Assembly: GCA_008360955.1 (NCBI GenBank)
Contig: LUCM01004058.1
Coordinates: forward strand, 1-64,000
Length of the DNA stretch: 64,000 bases
Source of the DNA: Fasciolopsis buskii
Taxonomy: Eukaryota; Platyhelminthes; Trematoda; Plagiorchiida; Fasciolidae
Direction of reading: 5' to 3'
Part shown: positions 1 through 12,117 of the stretch, in pieces
Layout: the number at the start of each line of letters is the position of its first letter
How positions within the stretch are numbered: the first letter of the stretch is position 1
Notes under the pieces: model-generated
Told to the model about the DNA's origin: nothing
Databases searched by the model: none
The model's input: the letters and a program-made list of their open reading frames with translations, nothing else
Program-made: the position numbers and the translations under genes

Positions 1-300
1 TCAGACTAGGTTTGGGTGAGTGAGACATGTTTTATGCATGCCCAAAGAACAAATGCCTTGTTGTACGCCGTTCTCCCAGACAGTTAATGGTTGGAAGATT
101 GTTCGATGTGACCAGTCGATGATACGTGAAAAAAAAGGTATGAAGCTTTAATCAGTTGTTGGGCTCGTGTAGGTGCAGTTAGACTACCAAGTTGAGGTTT
201 TCGAGATCCTAAGCGACGGCCAGAGATAGTAGGTGATATGGCTCAGTTTTGCAGTCCTTGACATTCTTGCATTGGGCCTTTATTCTTACTATTTTGCAGT
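1..300 (+). mobile_element. RTE-like LINE, decayed 3' end of reverse transcriptase ORF
   Basis: Broken plus-strand frames at about 150-240 give a VRL..W/F..RD..GDMA-type pattern that resembles the extreme C-terminus of RTE-like LINE polyproteins. The same stretch is clearly related to 27110-27370 (shared blocks such as gttagact(a/g)ccaagttga and gtgatatgg), which lies directly downstream of recognisable RT sequence. It is disrupted by stops and frameshifts and is cut by the window edge, so most of the element is outside. It is non-functional. The family name is inferred from memory of RTE C-termini. Confidence 0.5.
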
Positions 301-3300
301 TGATTTTTCACTGTCCTTCGTTCATATTTCTGCTTGAGCAGGTGTTGGTGTGAGGTAGCAACGAAAATCAGTGCACTTTGGTGCAAGTTTAATAGTTGTC
401 AATTAGGTATACTTAACTTATGCTTCAAATTTTCCCCTGACCTCTGTAAAATTGAAGAAGCATTTACCATTTTGATTTGTTTGGTCTAAAGTCTGACTTT
501 CCAAAATAACTGTACGCAGGGATAGACACAAGTCAAACACACAAAACGTGTTTATGCTACCCTTCCCTTTTGTCCGCTGCGAGAAATTATCTAGTTGTAA
601 AACGGTAATGTATATATTTCTTTTTGATACTTGTATTCTAATCTGTGGTTTTCAGATCACAGTAATCATCGTTCAGTTCTAAAATTCAAGAAAACCGATT
701 CGAAGCTTTAATGGAATGAAAAATGTATATGGCTGTTTTAGGTTTCAGCCAGTTTTTTCCGCTATTGAAATCGTTTACATTTGCTAAACGCAGACTAAAT
801 TTCTATGCCGGCGTCTCTTTCTTTGGCATTGATCGTGCATTGTTTTTAATTTTACGTCGTTCACTTTGTATTCTGAAAATTTCATCTCATGAGGGCATCC
901 GAGTGGTGGGTAATGGAATTTAACATCAAGTGATTTGTCAATCACCGATCATTTTGTCTGCTCTACACACACGATTGTTATGTTTTCAGCACTGATTTCA
1001 AAGAAAGTGTTTTTGTTATCGATCGCGTTCTTTCGCCTGATGAATTTTCGCCCATGTTTAGAAACCTGCAATTGGAACTTCATTACTCTAGCGGTCAATA
1101 AAATGTTACCAGTTTACTGTAGAATGGTGGCTACAACCGTATGACAGTCGATGGTCTTAAGATCAGACGAATGTTTCCGTTGCTAGATTGTGTGCACTAT
1201 TGGTGGATGCCCATATGAAGCTTGCACAGAATACTAGCCAATTAGTGTTAGCGAAAGTACAACGGACGGTGGCCAAGGTCTTAGCAGTTCCTAACCCGGG
1301 TGTAAAGTCCTGCCTAAACTTCTAACCAACAGAATGATGGAAATGCTCTTGTTTTTTGCCAGAGCCCAAAAGGTGATAACTCTTTTATTATTTTCATCAA
1401 CAAAATCGGTTCTTCTGAGGAAAACTAATGGTGTGCGTCAGAGCCGAATTCACGTAAATTCTGTTGCGGACCACGACTCCAACTGAAAACGAAATCTTTT
1501 GATTCCGGCGCACCAGCTTATTAGCCAATAAGTCCTGTATAGCCCTGAAAGTAGCGTATAAAAATGACAGTATATATGCAGTTGATAATTCCTTAAGAAA
1601 GACTGTCAAACAGTGAATTTATGCTAAATCCAAATTTGCAGCGAACTTCGGTTTTCCAGAGATTATTCTGTGGATTGGATGTCCTGTAAGGGAAGATATT
1701 TGAAGGCTTATGGTCAGTGAGTTTTGATATCTGTGAAAATCTTAATTTCCTGTTAGTGTCCTGCATCCACACAATGATTGAACGTTCAACCACGGATGTT
1801 TCCACGTTTTTCAAATAGACGTTTCGCAGGATGGCATTTAGGATAATTAGAAACAACTAGTAGCAAAAAGTACACTTACTGTTAACTAGCTGTTTCAAAT
1901 TCACCTTCGAGAAAGACAATTTTTTGAGTTAATTGCGGCGGTTCACCTTGTCCTTGTTAACCTTTGTCATTAGGCGCAATATCAGCTGCCAAATATAACA
2001 GAAAAATGTTGCCCCTAGAGGTTGAGTGGAGCATAGGTTCCTTCAATATTAAATAGTATGAGCCAAACTTAATTACTGGATTCTGTCACCTAGCCTCTTC
2101 TGGAAAGGTAACGTTGTATTCGCAAAATGACTCCTTACTTTCCAATAGACTCTGTTTTAATATGAATTTTAATTGAAAGTACAGCAGTTAGAGATGATGC
2201 CTATCATTTTTTTCTTGGTCGTTGAAGTTATTCAACTAGTTCGTAACTATAGAAGGTCCATATATTCAAATATTCGGAACGAAAGAATGCAGACACTGTG
2301 CAGACAAGCAGCATACATTCATAATACGGAAACTAAAATGTAAATTGGCTCTTTTTTGAGGTGGACAAAATTGGCCTCCGCCTACTGACATCATCAGTGC
2401 GTATTCAGTATCATTCACATTCAGCGTACCTTATTCCTGCAATAGATCCGAAAAAGCGCTTTGTCCTTTTTAGTTCCCTAGACCACGTCCTTAAAGAGGG
2501 AGTCCACAGTGCATACTTTTCTTGAAGTCCCATGCAAAAGGTCTCATCAAGTGAAGGAAAGTTACTATGGACAGTTTGTTTCTGAGTCCTTCAAGCTCCT
2601 ACATACCGTACTACAACGTTTTTGAGAAAATGGGGCTCAGACGTTTGAAACAACTTTTTGATCGGTCTCACTTAGAATTCACTAGCAATGATGAAAAGGT
2701 GATCTAGCCATATTGGGAACGTTTTCACCCGGAACTCGCCAAGATTTACTCAAAAAGAAAAATTCCCAACCTTTTTCGTCCTCAAGGATGGCAAATTCCA
2801 CTTAAAAACCTAACCAATCTAATCACTCGTCGTTTTCATAAGGAACGGTTGTCTAAAAACGTACACTTGGCTTTGAAAGTCTTGGGTTCACGGGCAGAAA
2901 GTTATTGCTTTGATGACATCTGTGTGAAGGGCATAATGCATCAACTATCAACATCGGTGAAGGAAACACTCACAATCTCTTTCTTATGTACTGCAGGGTA
3001 TTATAACTTCAAAAAGGTCAAACAAAAAGTTCGCTGTTTGACTGGCGACACTTGGTAAATGAACGTATCGTGAGCATATAGAAGAAATTAAATCCTATAG
3101 CATTCAAACGGTGATTATGTTCAAACGATTTGCGCTACAGTATGGCGCGGCTGCAGAGAGGTGATCAGTCTATACATTTAGGGATGTATACATACAGCAG
3201 CCCGTCGACAAAAAATCATATACCCAGTGGTAAACAACTTATTCAGTTTGAAACCAATTATTACACAAAAACATTTCTATCGACTTCACTGAATGAATAC

Positions 3301-3499
3301 AGATTATTTACAACCCCTTCTTACTGCTACTGGTTTGCTTAAAAACAGTTCATTAGTCAAGTAACTCAGCGCAAATGGTTTTCGTTCCTACTGAAAATTG
3401 GCCTTTTATTGGACGAGTTCCGTTGATCTTCATTAATGCGATTTCTTCGGCGAGGGACTACTGTTTGCAGCCAGAACGGCACGACGCACTTCGTAATTG
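301..3499. other. No recognisable gene
   Basis: Only short chance-length open frames (the longest 87 codons) without family signatures. I found no convincing exon with paired splice sites, no simple repeat and no familiar transposon motif. A decayed repeat too diverged to recognise is possible. Confidence 0.4.
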
Positions 3500-4260
3500 T
3501 CTACTCGTTGTTCACTCCAGACTCTAGCAATGATACGGGGACAACAGTGGTCGCAAAGTCACACACAGTTGCCCAGCATCGGACAAGCCAGGCCTCGCAA
3601 CCGTAGAGAAAACTACGAACTGTAACGTTGTACATCCTTTGCTTGAGGGAAAGCCGTATTTTATGACGGCGCCAGAAGAGTTGCATGTTTGTGACACCGC
3701 AGTGGCTTTTGCCGTTTGTGATGTGATCTATCCAACACCTGCACCAGTCGCATAGGGACTCCATAGGCACCTAAAGCTATCGACTATCCCTAGCCTGTCA
3801 TCTTAAAGAATACATGCAAGCTGAGGTTGCTGGTGATCTTGTGGAAGTAGTTTGCACTTCAATTATACGAAGCACATACCGTGCCTATGTTACTTCGATC
3901 ACCAAGCGGTCCAACATGTGTTATATTGACTGTAGATCGTCTCTCAGCGACGTCATCGGCATAATCTAAGCCAAAAGCTCCGTTCCGTGGGAGAGGTTTA
4001 ACTCCACTATATAAAAGATAACATAAACATTCTATATGACAAATTTGAAAGGAAATGATGTGGGGCATCCTTGCCGTACTCCACTGGAGACGATGAAGGG
4101 TGGTAAAAACTGATCATAAGTCATAACCCGACCTAAGTTGTGTTTGTACAACTTCTTTGAGGCCAACAGGCTTCCCAGGTACTGTATTCTTGAACAAACA
4201 GTGCCACAGTACAAACCTAACGATGAAATCCAAAGCTGTGCGAGCGTTTGAAAAGACTAA
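3500..4260 (-). mobile_element. Decayed LINE reverse transcriptase fragment (RTE-like)
   Basis: Three minus-strand frames carry RT signatures in the expected order. At 4032-4214 there is SGVRQGCPTSFPFKF, matching the GxxQGxxxSPxLF block before the active site. At 3859-4068 there is GLDYADDVA, the YxDD catalytic box. At 3501-3770 there is RLSLKQRMYNVTVRSFLYGC, the C-terminal 'thumb-like' block shared by RTE-like LINEs. Frames change between the blocks and stops interrupt them, so it is a pseudogene. The catalytic YADD survives. No endonuclease domain is seen upstream. Confidence 0.72.
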
Positions 4261-5233
4261 TCCCTGACCTCCAGGAAGTAAAATCCCACTCTAACTACCA
4301 CCGAAGGGAAAAGATTTGACCGATGCATCCATAAACAGCCGGAAACCCGGCTCGTTCTTGGCCAGTCTGCTTTTCTCGGGTATGCAACCTGCGAAGTATG
4401 ACGGGTGTAAGCAAATTTGATGGTATTAAGATTAGGCCATTGCTTTTGTGGTCACCGCGCCCTCTTAAAGGGGGGAACAACGGTCAATTCCCCTTCCTCA
4501 GCGAAGAGGGGATTTTCTCACAATATCGTACTACACTTGTGAGATGTAAGTCTTAGTAAAATGTAAGAACTTCCTAAAAACCAACTACATGTGTTTGGTT
4601 ACAGTCCATCTACCGTCGAAACCACAGAAAAAGGAAAAATCCTGGGCAAAAAATGGGAAATAAATAGAAACGCTCGTGAGAATTAATTAGACATTTGTCA
4701 ATCTAAGGAGTTCTACCAAGAGTTTTTGACCAGAGTCTATCTTTTAGTGCATTAGAAAATATTTGTGTCCTTGTGATTCTTACGTTCTTCGAGTGAGAAA
4801 GACATTGTTTGACCATTTTAGAAGACCAATGCTGAATATTGACTGACCCCATTCGGTGATTTCCCTTACATTTTTTTCAAACAGTTTTTTTTCATTTTCT
4901 GTTTCCGGTTGCACAGTATTTGTCTCATTTGTGATGCATGTGTTTTCCGTCTGAATGACGCTGGGCCATTAGGTCGATTTTCAGACCAACCATGATAGCC
5001 AACTTTTTCTGTACCTTTTATTTTGTTGTTTTCTTTTTACTTTTTAGGGTATTTAGTCAGAACGATTTAGTCCTATCGGACATAAATTATTTCGATTATT
5101 GTGCCAGTTTCGGGTGTTATTATTTTGTTATTCATTACGGTTTTTTATTCAGGCACACAATTCGAACGTCATCTCTTTTAAGTGAAGCAATCTTTGCGTA
5201 ATGGATTTCTGAATCAGCCTTAGAATTAAACTT
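4261..5233. other. No recognisable gene
   Basis: T-rich sequence with short open frames only. A 69-codon plus-strand frame at 4992-5201 is very rich in Phe and looks like translated T-rich DNA rather than a gene. Confidence 0.4.

Positions 5234-5276
<43 letters not shown>
5234..5276 (+). repeat. (TTG)n microsatellite
   Basis: About fourteen uninterrupted TTG units (read as CAA on the other strand). It lies outside any supported exon. Confidence 0.97.
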
Positions 5277-6717
5277 GCTTTTGTTTATAAATCAAAACGA
5301 TATTGTATCACTGAAAAGTAACACAATTTTATGCATAATTTTCCAATAAAAGTCAATAGCGAAAGAGTCTGATGCTACCCATCGAGCTGATTGACATTCA
5401 GCCTAGTGAAGATGGCCTAATTACGATTCCAGATAATCAGTAACATACGAATCATGCGACACTTTACTCACTGGCAGCTGTGGAGAAGAAAAATACTGGT
5501 GAGAAAGAAAGTCTGGTCTCATCCGAAGGAAATATGCTCCAAGCAACCGACCAGCGGATTCCAGTGGGTTAGGAGACCGTCAGGTCCTCCTACTACCTTG
5601 TAGGTTAGGCTCTTTGGTCAAAGGTTGGGGGCAGTTCTCCTTAACTCAACCATCTACTTCAGTTTTGATATCCATATTGTATCAGGCCCACAGGGGAACC
5701 ACTGATGATAATTGACAATCGTTGACGTGAAGGTGAAGGCTGAATAGGCTAGTCGGTGTGTGATCAACTCTGTTGGCTGCTGCTCTTTGTTTCCGCTTTA
5801 TGTTTCATTATTTTCCTCCTAAGTCATGATCCCCACTACACATGACCCATACTTGTGTTTGTAATATACCTGTATAACCAGCAATTCTGTACTCTCCTTT
5901 CAGTTTTAAAGTGATGAAAACTTTGGAATTGAAATGGGGTACACCAAGTGGGGATTCAGATCATTTATATTTATATTATTTACCCTGAATAAAAGCGTCT
6001 AGTCGAACTGTGCTTCCAAATACATTCATAAAAATTAAAGATTCAGTTAGCTACCGCGAAACAGTTTCCTGGACGACATTCTTCCCTGAACTCAACCCGG
6101 AATTCCATATGACAAGTTTTACTCTAAATTGTCATCAAATGTGTTTCTGGACTAAAAAATCTTTGATCATTGATGTATAAGTTACTTTTTTCTGTCGTAA
6201 TTAATACCAGCTGTTCTCGGTGTTATTGGGAGAGCCCAAATCTCTGAGCGTATAGAAAGACGCTTAAAAAGCGATATTTCTTCTAGGTGGCCGCTTTTCC
6301 AAAATAACTTCATAAGTAAGCAATAACTTTTTAAAGTCTTCTCGGGCTTAAAAATCAGAATGAACTGTCGTCCAAAAGGAATAAGGGTAGCCACAGAAAC
6401 ACAAGTAATTTGTTATTTATTGCAAATTTTCTAGATCCTCTAACTTTCTGTGATTGCTGAGTCTGTATGTTTCTTCGAAATTTAGCCGAAATTTGGCGGT
6501 CCGTTCCTATATCAAGAACATACAGATCATTTTCAGGGACAAAATTTTCATTATAAATCGTTTTCCCCTATCTCTGGGGAAAATATCCCAACAGGATCAC
6601 TTTTATATCATCAAATATTGGCTTATTCAGACAGGGCATAGTTGAAAAACTTCACTGTGAATCCGATCATCAAAAAATGATCGTGATGTTCACTAAGACC
6701 TTCGGGGAGATCCGCAG
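5277..6717. other. No recognisable gene
   Basis: No coding exon or repeat family recognised. The open frames present (for example 6182-6394 minus and 6454-6645 plus) lack domain signatures and splice support. Confidence 0.35.
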
Positions 6718-7362
6718 ACAAAAAATGCACCTCCCGGTTTCCATTTAACAATACGGGATAACCTGTATAAATGTGGGCATCACATTCACAATGCCAGGTA
6801 AAGTAAAGTATGTTTGTGCTTTGTCGATTGATCGAGTTGGATTAAAAAAGAGATGTAAAATTTTGTTGGACAAACGAATTCACTGCAAATTGCAGTCAGA
6901 CGTCTTTTCGTTATTTTCTTTTCATTTAAGGCTTCTGTTTTGCATTAACGCCTCTTAGAGCACAGTGAGTATCTGAGCTTGCATCTGTGACATAACACGG
7001 AATACCACACGATTTTCTTTGTGTTTTGTCAGCACTCGGTGGGGCCAGGCCATGCGACCAAGGGCAAAATAGGTACAACATCCTAGGAATCGTGTTCGCT
7101 TCTAATCTAAACCCATAGTATCTCAAAACGTCATCATGTCGCCATTCCATTTTTTTCAGCTGTGTTTTTGATCACACAGGAGACGTACACGTTTGTGCCT
7201 GGTACGAGGTCCCATTAAAAGCACTTGGAGAAGGCGAATGTCCATGTGAAATATGTAAGTGTACTACGAGGATATCCTTACTACTAATTTTTAACCATTC
7301 CAGAAACTACAGCTACTTTGGTAAAGAACTTGGGCATGAAGCTATACAACCGGTGGAGCTGA
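6718..7362 (+). CDS. Candidate 3' part of a spliced gene, function unknown
   Basis: Model of three exons. Exon a, 6718-6797, follows a cag and ends at CCAG|gtaaag. Exon b, 7160-7254, follows ttttttcag and ends at ATAT|gtaagt. Exon c, 7313-7362, follows ctacag and ends in TGA. Phases agree at both junctions (2 then 1 leftover bases). Exon b encodes CVFDHTGDVHVCAWYEVPLK and then a Cys-containing tail; with exon a it is Cys-, His- and Trp-rich, like an extracellular domain. An AATAAA at 7474-7479 lies about 110 nt past the stop. If the alternative acceptor at 303 (7303) is used instead, a stop arises at once. Upstream exons are not found, and the polypyrimidine tract before exon a is poor. I do not recognise the protein. 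The model could be fortuitous. Confidence 0.3.
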
Positions 7363-7473
7363 TTTGTGCTCTTAAAATTGCGTTTTGGATAATGAGAAAG
7401 AAACAAATAACTTTTTTTTAAATCCCCACGGAAATGTTAGAAACAAGTATTTACAAATCCTGTTTTATGATGA

Positions 7474-7479
7474 AATAAA
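7474..7479 (+). terminator. Possible polyadenylation signal AATAAA
   Basis: Exact hexamer downstream of the candidate stop at 7360-7362. It is only meaningful if that gene model is right. Confidence 0.3.
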
Positions 7480-10031
7480 CAATGGGAGGTAATCTTATTC
7501 GATGCAGTATGTTTTTGCATCGGCATCCGACCAGGCATTGCCAACGACTAGGGCAGAAATTATAATTTGTTAATTAATTACGATTGGAGCGGCTGCTCTT
7601 TCGGCTAAATGTGACCCGTTAGGTTTCGGTCTGTTGTTTAGAATTTGGAAACGTTGTACCTGCTGACCAAAATTTGTTTGAATTTCATCTAGACACGGTC
7701 AGTTCACTAAGTTAAGGTGAAATCGAAATCATTAGTCGTCAACACTCCTTCAACAAAGTCCGTTTGCAAAGTTTCTTAGTCCCGAACTAGTGCGCTAAAA
7801 CCGAAGGTACTAGGGATTGTATCAACAATACAATAAGCCATGTAGCGTGGTGTCTGTAATGTTTCGAATGTAAATCTACAGGGTAATTGGAAGTGTTTCC
7901 ACTAAGGTGATATTTTGGTCAGTTTGAGCAAAGTTTTTCTTTCGAGAGTGGTTTGCGATACCCTCATAGGATTTGCAATTTGTAAAACTGTTTAATTTTT
8001 GTCGAAACAGTAACATTACACTTGTCGGTTTGGCCAATAGACTCATGCGCTGGCTGTCTCAAGGCACCAGAAAAGCTTTAGACTCTTCATATGACGCTCG
8101 GTTTCAATTCAGTTTCCCTTATTAGGAATGATACCAATCAAAAGCTTAATAGGTATGCATCCCGAAAATGGTTTTCTGATCAAAGTAGAAGGCAGCCGAT
8201 GTCGAGGAAGATTTTGGGGCCTCGCGTAAAACCGGAGTTAATAAAATTCCCCAAAAACTTTTGAATTCATCACTGTTTTCTCAGTTACAAAACCAATGTC
8301 GTTTGAAGTCAAACTAAAAATTTCCCCGAGGAAGTACATCCACATTTTTTGGTTTTCAAGGATGTACGAAGGGTAGTTAAATTTACACAAAAAGATCTTT
8401 GAAAGGACGAGATATTTTCTTGCATTTGCAGTAAATGGGAGTCAAAGCTCTTAAATTTTGGCTCGGTTTTTTGAAAAAAAGGTGTGCGCTAGCATCAGTC
8501 AGACTGTAAAAGTTACAGTGCCGAAACTCAAGATGTCCGATCAGGAATATAGCCTCAGTTGACCATTTTCAAGGCGATTTGTTCTCATGGGTCATCATTT
8601 TTGTCCGATTTCGTTCAACCACTAGAAGTAGACTTTTAAATGACGGGAGATTTTTGGCAAGTAAATTGCAGATTCAAAGCGACACTGTACGAGTTTAGTT
8701 AATTTCAACAGGGATATAACTATATTATTTTATTTTGCCTTACTAGGCATATGTGGACAGAAATTTTTCAGTTTGTCTGCATGTAGCTCTAAATTTGCCT
8801 CTCCGGTTTGAAAGAGATTGACTGGTTTCAGTCTTTCCCTGGGGATGTGACGTAAGTTTTGCGCTTTGTTACCCCGGATTTCGGTCTACAGACAAACCTG
8901 AATTCGAAAGTGGATAACATTCAAATGAATCGTAAATCTTAAAAGTCCTTCTTCAGTTCTACCACTCGTGCTTGGATGCATTGTTTTCAAGCTTCGTTAC
9001 AACATTCATACTGAGAGTAAAGTTGTCCCGGAGACTGATGTAGTTGGACAGTCTATCGAAAGAATCTGCTAGCATTGTTGAATCCATCGCTTTTGTCGGG
9101 AAAAACTTTAACTAAGTTTGACCGTTATGACGCGGAACGAGGAAGCTTTTTGTGGTTCTCAGGATGGAAATTCGTATCAAAGGGTACTTTGAAAACAAAC
9201 GCAAAAAACATGGGCCGATGCGAACACTTGCCCGACTCCGGGTAAAAGTGCACAGTCCGGTGAGATGAGAATTAATACAGTTTGCAACAGAGATCGATAC
9301 ACATGTAAGTTCAGTAAAATGACCGTTTTATATCCCGCGCGATCTGAACTTGGATAAACATATGTAAAACTAACTGAACTAAAAGACTATACGGACGAGG
9401 ATACTTCCGGATCCCTAATTTTTGAAAACACATCGAAGGTATCTTTGGATTCATAAAGGCAACATTCCACTGGTCAACTGGTGCCAAGAAAACCTAAAGC
9501 CATTGTTGTCGCCGCTATCAGAATTGGGCTGATGAATTAGTGAATTTCTAACAATGCACTATTATTCATGCGCTATTCTATTACACTTCGCTTGCTTTTC
9601 TACATTTCATGCAGAAATAAAGTGTTTCTGGGTAAGGGATATTTTTATTTCAATACATCTAACAAAGTATCACCACTGACTTTCATTCGAGTATTCTGTC
9701 AACAGTGTTTCGGTGGTTCAACTATGAGGTAAATTTTATACGAAACTCACAGTCCACAAACTGTACGAATTATTTCTGCATCTTAACGTGACTAGTAAAT
9801 AGACCAAAACAATTTAATTAATTTTTCCATATTATGCATGGTGCGGCTCCATACCAGCTCTCCGATGCGTTGCTTAAACCCACAATGTAAATCACTAATT
9901 TCGACCACACAGCAGTACGCGCACCTCAAACTTAGAATTATTGCGATCTTGTTGATATATTTCTCGAATTGTGACGAACGCATGTAGATCTTTAAAGGCT
10001 TAAAACGTGATGCATCTTGACAACATCACAG
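7480..10031. other. No recognisable gene
   Basis: About 2.5 kb with hardly any open frame above 60 codons and no transposon protein signature on either strand. Probably intergenic DNA or strongly decayed repeats. Confidence 0.4.
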
Positions 10032-10209
10032 GAACTTTCACAACGAGGTTACAAGGTCCATGGGTTTTGAAGATGTATTGACAGTCACACTTGGCGTTTC
10101 CGTCTGGACAGGAGATGCCATGGCTGCTGCCACGTATGATGTACTTACCAAACTTTCGTTCATTTTGTATGACCATTATTCTCGCACAGATGTGCTTCGG
10201 TTTTACTGA
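10032..10209 (+). CDS. Possible terminal exon, unknown
   Basis: After an acceptor-like acatcacag (ending at 10031) a frame of about 58 codons runs to TGA at 10207-10209. It includes GFEDVLTVTLGVSVW and TGDAMAAATYDVLTKL, a non-repetitive, protein-like composition. No partner exon with matching phase was found; the exon ending at 7254 leaves one base whereas this one needs two. The minus strand is also open here for 93 codons, so the coding direction is uncertain. No family recognised. Confidence 0.2.
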
Positions 10210-10530
10210 CCGAATATTCTGGAAATCATAAGGTAAAAGGATTGTACAAAAGCAGAGATATTTCGGATGCAAGAGTCCCACTGATTGCTATGGGCAGCAA
10301 CCATCTCACTGAGATATATCGTGGAATCCAACTCGGTCTTCTGACTCGAACCACTGGTGAGAGTATACTGATTAGGGATTTTGCATCTATCCATCAGTTC
10401 ATGGGCTGTCCACCGCGATCCAAATTTCGGCCATTATCACCTTCGGGGGACAGTGTTTATTGAGATGGTTGATCCGCGCTCATGTACAGCACATGACCCT
10501 GGTGAGATGTAGCTGCCCAAATAACAAAAT

Positions 10531-10587
10531 TTATTATATATATATATATATTATATATTATATATATATATATATATAATATATAAA
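10531..10587. repeat. TA-rich simple repeat (left)
   Basis: Imperfect (TA)n with internal TTA interruptions. It directly abuts the Penelope-like fragment to its right. Confidence 0.95.
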
Positions 10588-10773
10588 CCGAAGACGACGG
10601 ACCGCATACTCAATTTCAAAAGCAATCATCCAACCTGCCACTTAAACAGCTGTGTGCGTACCCTGTTCCATCGAGCCGACACACTGCAGTACACAGCACC
10701 TACGGGAACAAGAGCAATCTAGGTTGTTCAAGTTACTTGCGGCCAATGGATATCCAAAATTTTTCATCAATGC

Positions 10774-10776
<3 letters not shown>
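10588..10776 (+). mobile_element. Penelope-like element fragment (RT C-terminal region)
   Basis: In one frame, KTTDRILNFKSNHPTCHLNS recalls the conserved block just after the RT core of Penelope-like elements (TxR.LNF.SxHP). After a frameshift near 10680, THCSTQHLREQEQSRLF and then NGYPKFFINA match the following conserved segment (NGYP..FI). Only about 190 bp remain, with no RT core or GIY-YIG domain. The fragment begins and ends exactly at TA tracts. The family call comes from remembered motif patterns. Confidence 0.6.

Positions 10777-10842
<66 letters not shown>
10777..10842. repeat. (TA)n microsatellite (right)
   Basis: About 33 uninterrupted TA units directly following the Penelope-like fragment. 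Confidence 0.97.
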
Positions 10843-10845
<3 letters not shown>

Positions 10846-11291
10846 CTCACTTACACAGAGGTTGCAGTAGTATTTTGTGGAAATAGTTTGTTTAAGCGGA
10901 TGGCGGAGGTTAATTACTTAAATCTCCAATCGCTGCTAATCTGTACATGAACTGTATCTGCAGTGATGAAGCGAAGCACTTCTTGTGTAAGTGCAGATGC
11001 CTTTGAATGGCCACGTTTATCAGCCGCCTCCTAATTGTAAGATTTCTTATGCCTGAGTGGATTTTAGAAGTAAAAATTTTCAAGCCTCTTTCTAATACCC
11101 TGTCAAAGTTTTACACATGTAGCTCTACAGTCATTATTGATTAAATAGCCAACGAAACCACGTGCTCGTTGTTACGGAGAACTTGTAATTGTATTGGTAA
11201 ATTTGCATCCTAAAGTTTCACTGGGAATTTCGGCTAGCTGAAATTCCGGTTGCAAGTAAATAATAACACTTTTCACTCTGACTGCAGGTCA
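10843..11291. other. Upstream region of the two-exon gene
   Basis: No exon clearly recognised. An acceptor-like ctctgactgcag ends at 11287, four bases before the proposed ATG, so a 5' untranslated exon somewhere upstream is possible. I cannot point to a promoter. Confidence 0.35.
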
Positions 11292-12117
11292 ATGCATACT
11301 AATTTGAAAGATATCGGATGGATGTGTCACGTGGTTCCATTGAGGAGAAAGAAAGATCCGACTCCAGTACCCCCGATTTCACGAATACCCAATATTGGCT
11401 GTCACCCGGATGACCTCGTGCCATCATGTGAACCACAGCTGACCTTTAAATCAACTGATAGTCCCTATGTCCAACTTTGTAAAATGGGTGGCCGAGCCGA
11501 TCTGCTATGTTTTCGTGAGAACGAACCGTATCGGGGTCCTCCAGTACCGTATTGTCGTTGTGACTGGTACTATCTGGAGGACAATGCATTAGAGGAACAA
11601 CAAAAGCCGCCATCGACCGAGAAATATACATTCAAAGTTCCATGCTATATGACGCATACCGAGTTTAAGCGTCCAGAAGAATTGCCCAAGCCAATAGGGC
11701 AATCCACCCCACCCCCTCTGCCTTCTCCAACAAAAACGAAACGGTGTGGAAAACTACCAGCAAATCGTCCTGGTTACGCGGAGTATAACAAAAAAATGAC
11801 CAAAGTTGGAATAGCCTACCATCCGGTCGTTCATAGCGACCCTGTTCGCTTCCCCAAAGTAAGAGATGATGAAATGTTTTGGGTTATTATCGTGCTCTCT
11901 CTCTTTCCCCAATTAGTCTCAGGTTTCAAATTGTGATCCCACAAACATATCGCAACTTCTGGCTCACGGATATCAAAAGGATTACGACGCTTATCGAAAA
12001 CAATGGTCTGAAGTGGCTAACTTCTACAAGGACAAGAAATGTTGCTTGGAGAAACCTCTCGTGTTACCCAAGAAATCCAAATCACTAGGACCAAAGGGCA
12101 ACGATCTAACCTATTAA
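11292..12117 (+). CDS. Two-exon gene for a 253-aa Pro/Cys-rich protein, unknown function
   Basis: Exon 1 is 11292-11858 (189 codons from ATG) and ends CCCAAA|gtaaga. Intron 11859-11922 is only 64 nt and ends aattagtctcag. Exon 2 is 11923-12117 and continues in phase 0 to TAA. The joined protein starts MHTNLKDIGWMCHVVPLRR. It is rich in Pro, Cys, Lys and aromatic residues, has a proline stretch near residue 145 (TPPPLPSPTKTK), and ends in a basic tail (LPKKSKSLGPKGNDLTY). Exon 2 begins NCDPTNISQLLAHGYQKDYD and looks helical. No signal peptide, membrane segment or enzyme motif is visible. Composition recalls small axonemal (microtubule-inner) proteins, but this is only an impression. An alternative start in an upstream exon joining at the acceptor ending at 11287 is possible. 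AATAAA follows at 12344. It is the longest open frame in the window, and the adjacent MFS gene converges on it tail to tail. Confidence 0.72.

Noticed and set aside
7033..7072. 40-nt micro-exon between tttgtcag and gtacaa
   Set aside because: It fits the phase of the exon at 7160, but the exon at 6718-6797 also joins 7160 directly and does not fit this one. Donor is weak.
6718..7254. Resemblance of the Cys/Trp pattern (SCV...VCAW) to the P2X receptor ectodomain
   Set aside because: Spacing between the second Cys and Trp is wrong, the WCP motif is absent and no flanking P2X motifs were found.
10150..10221. Minus-strand exon-like segment (acceptor gatttccag, donor TTTG|gtaagt) as the last exon of the MFS gene
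   Set aside because: Joined in the required phase it would end TM12 too early. The exon at 14451-14521 completes the helix in phase and lies before the convergent gene.
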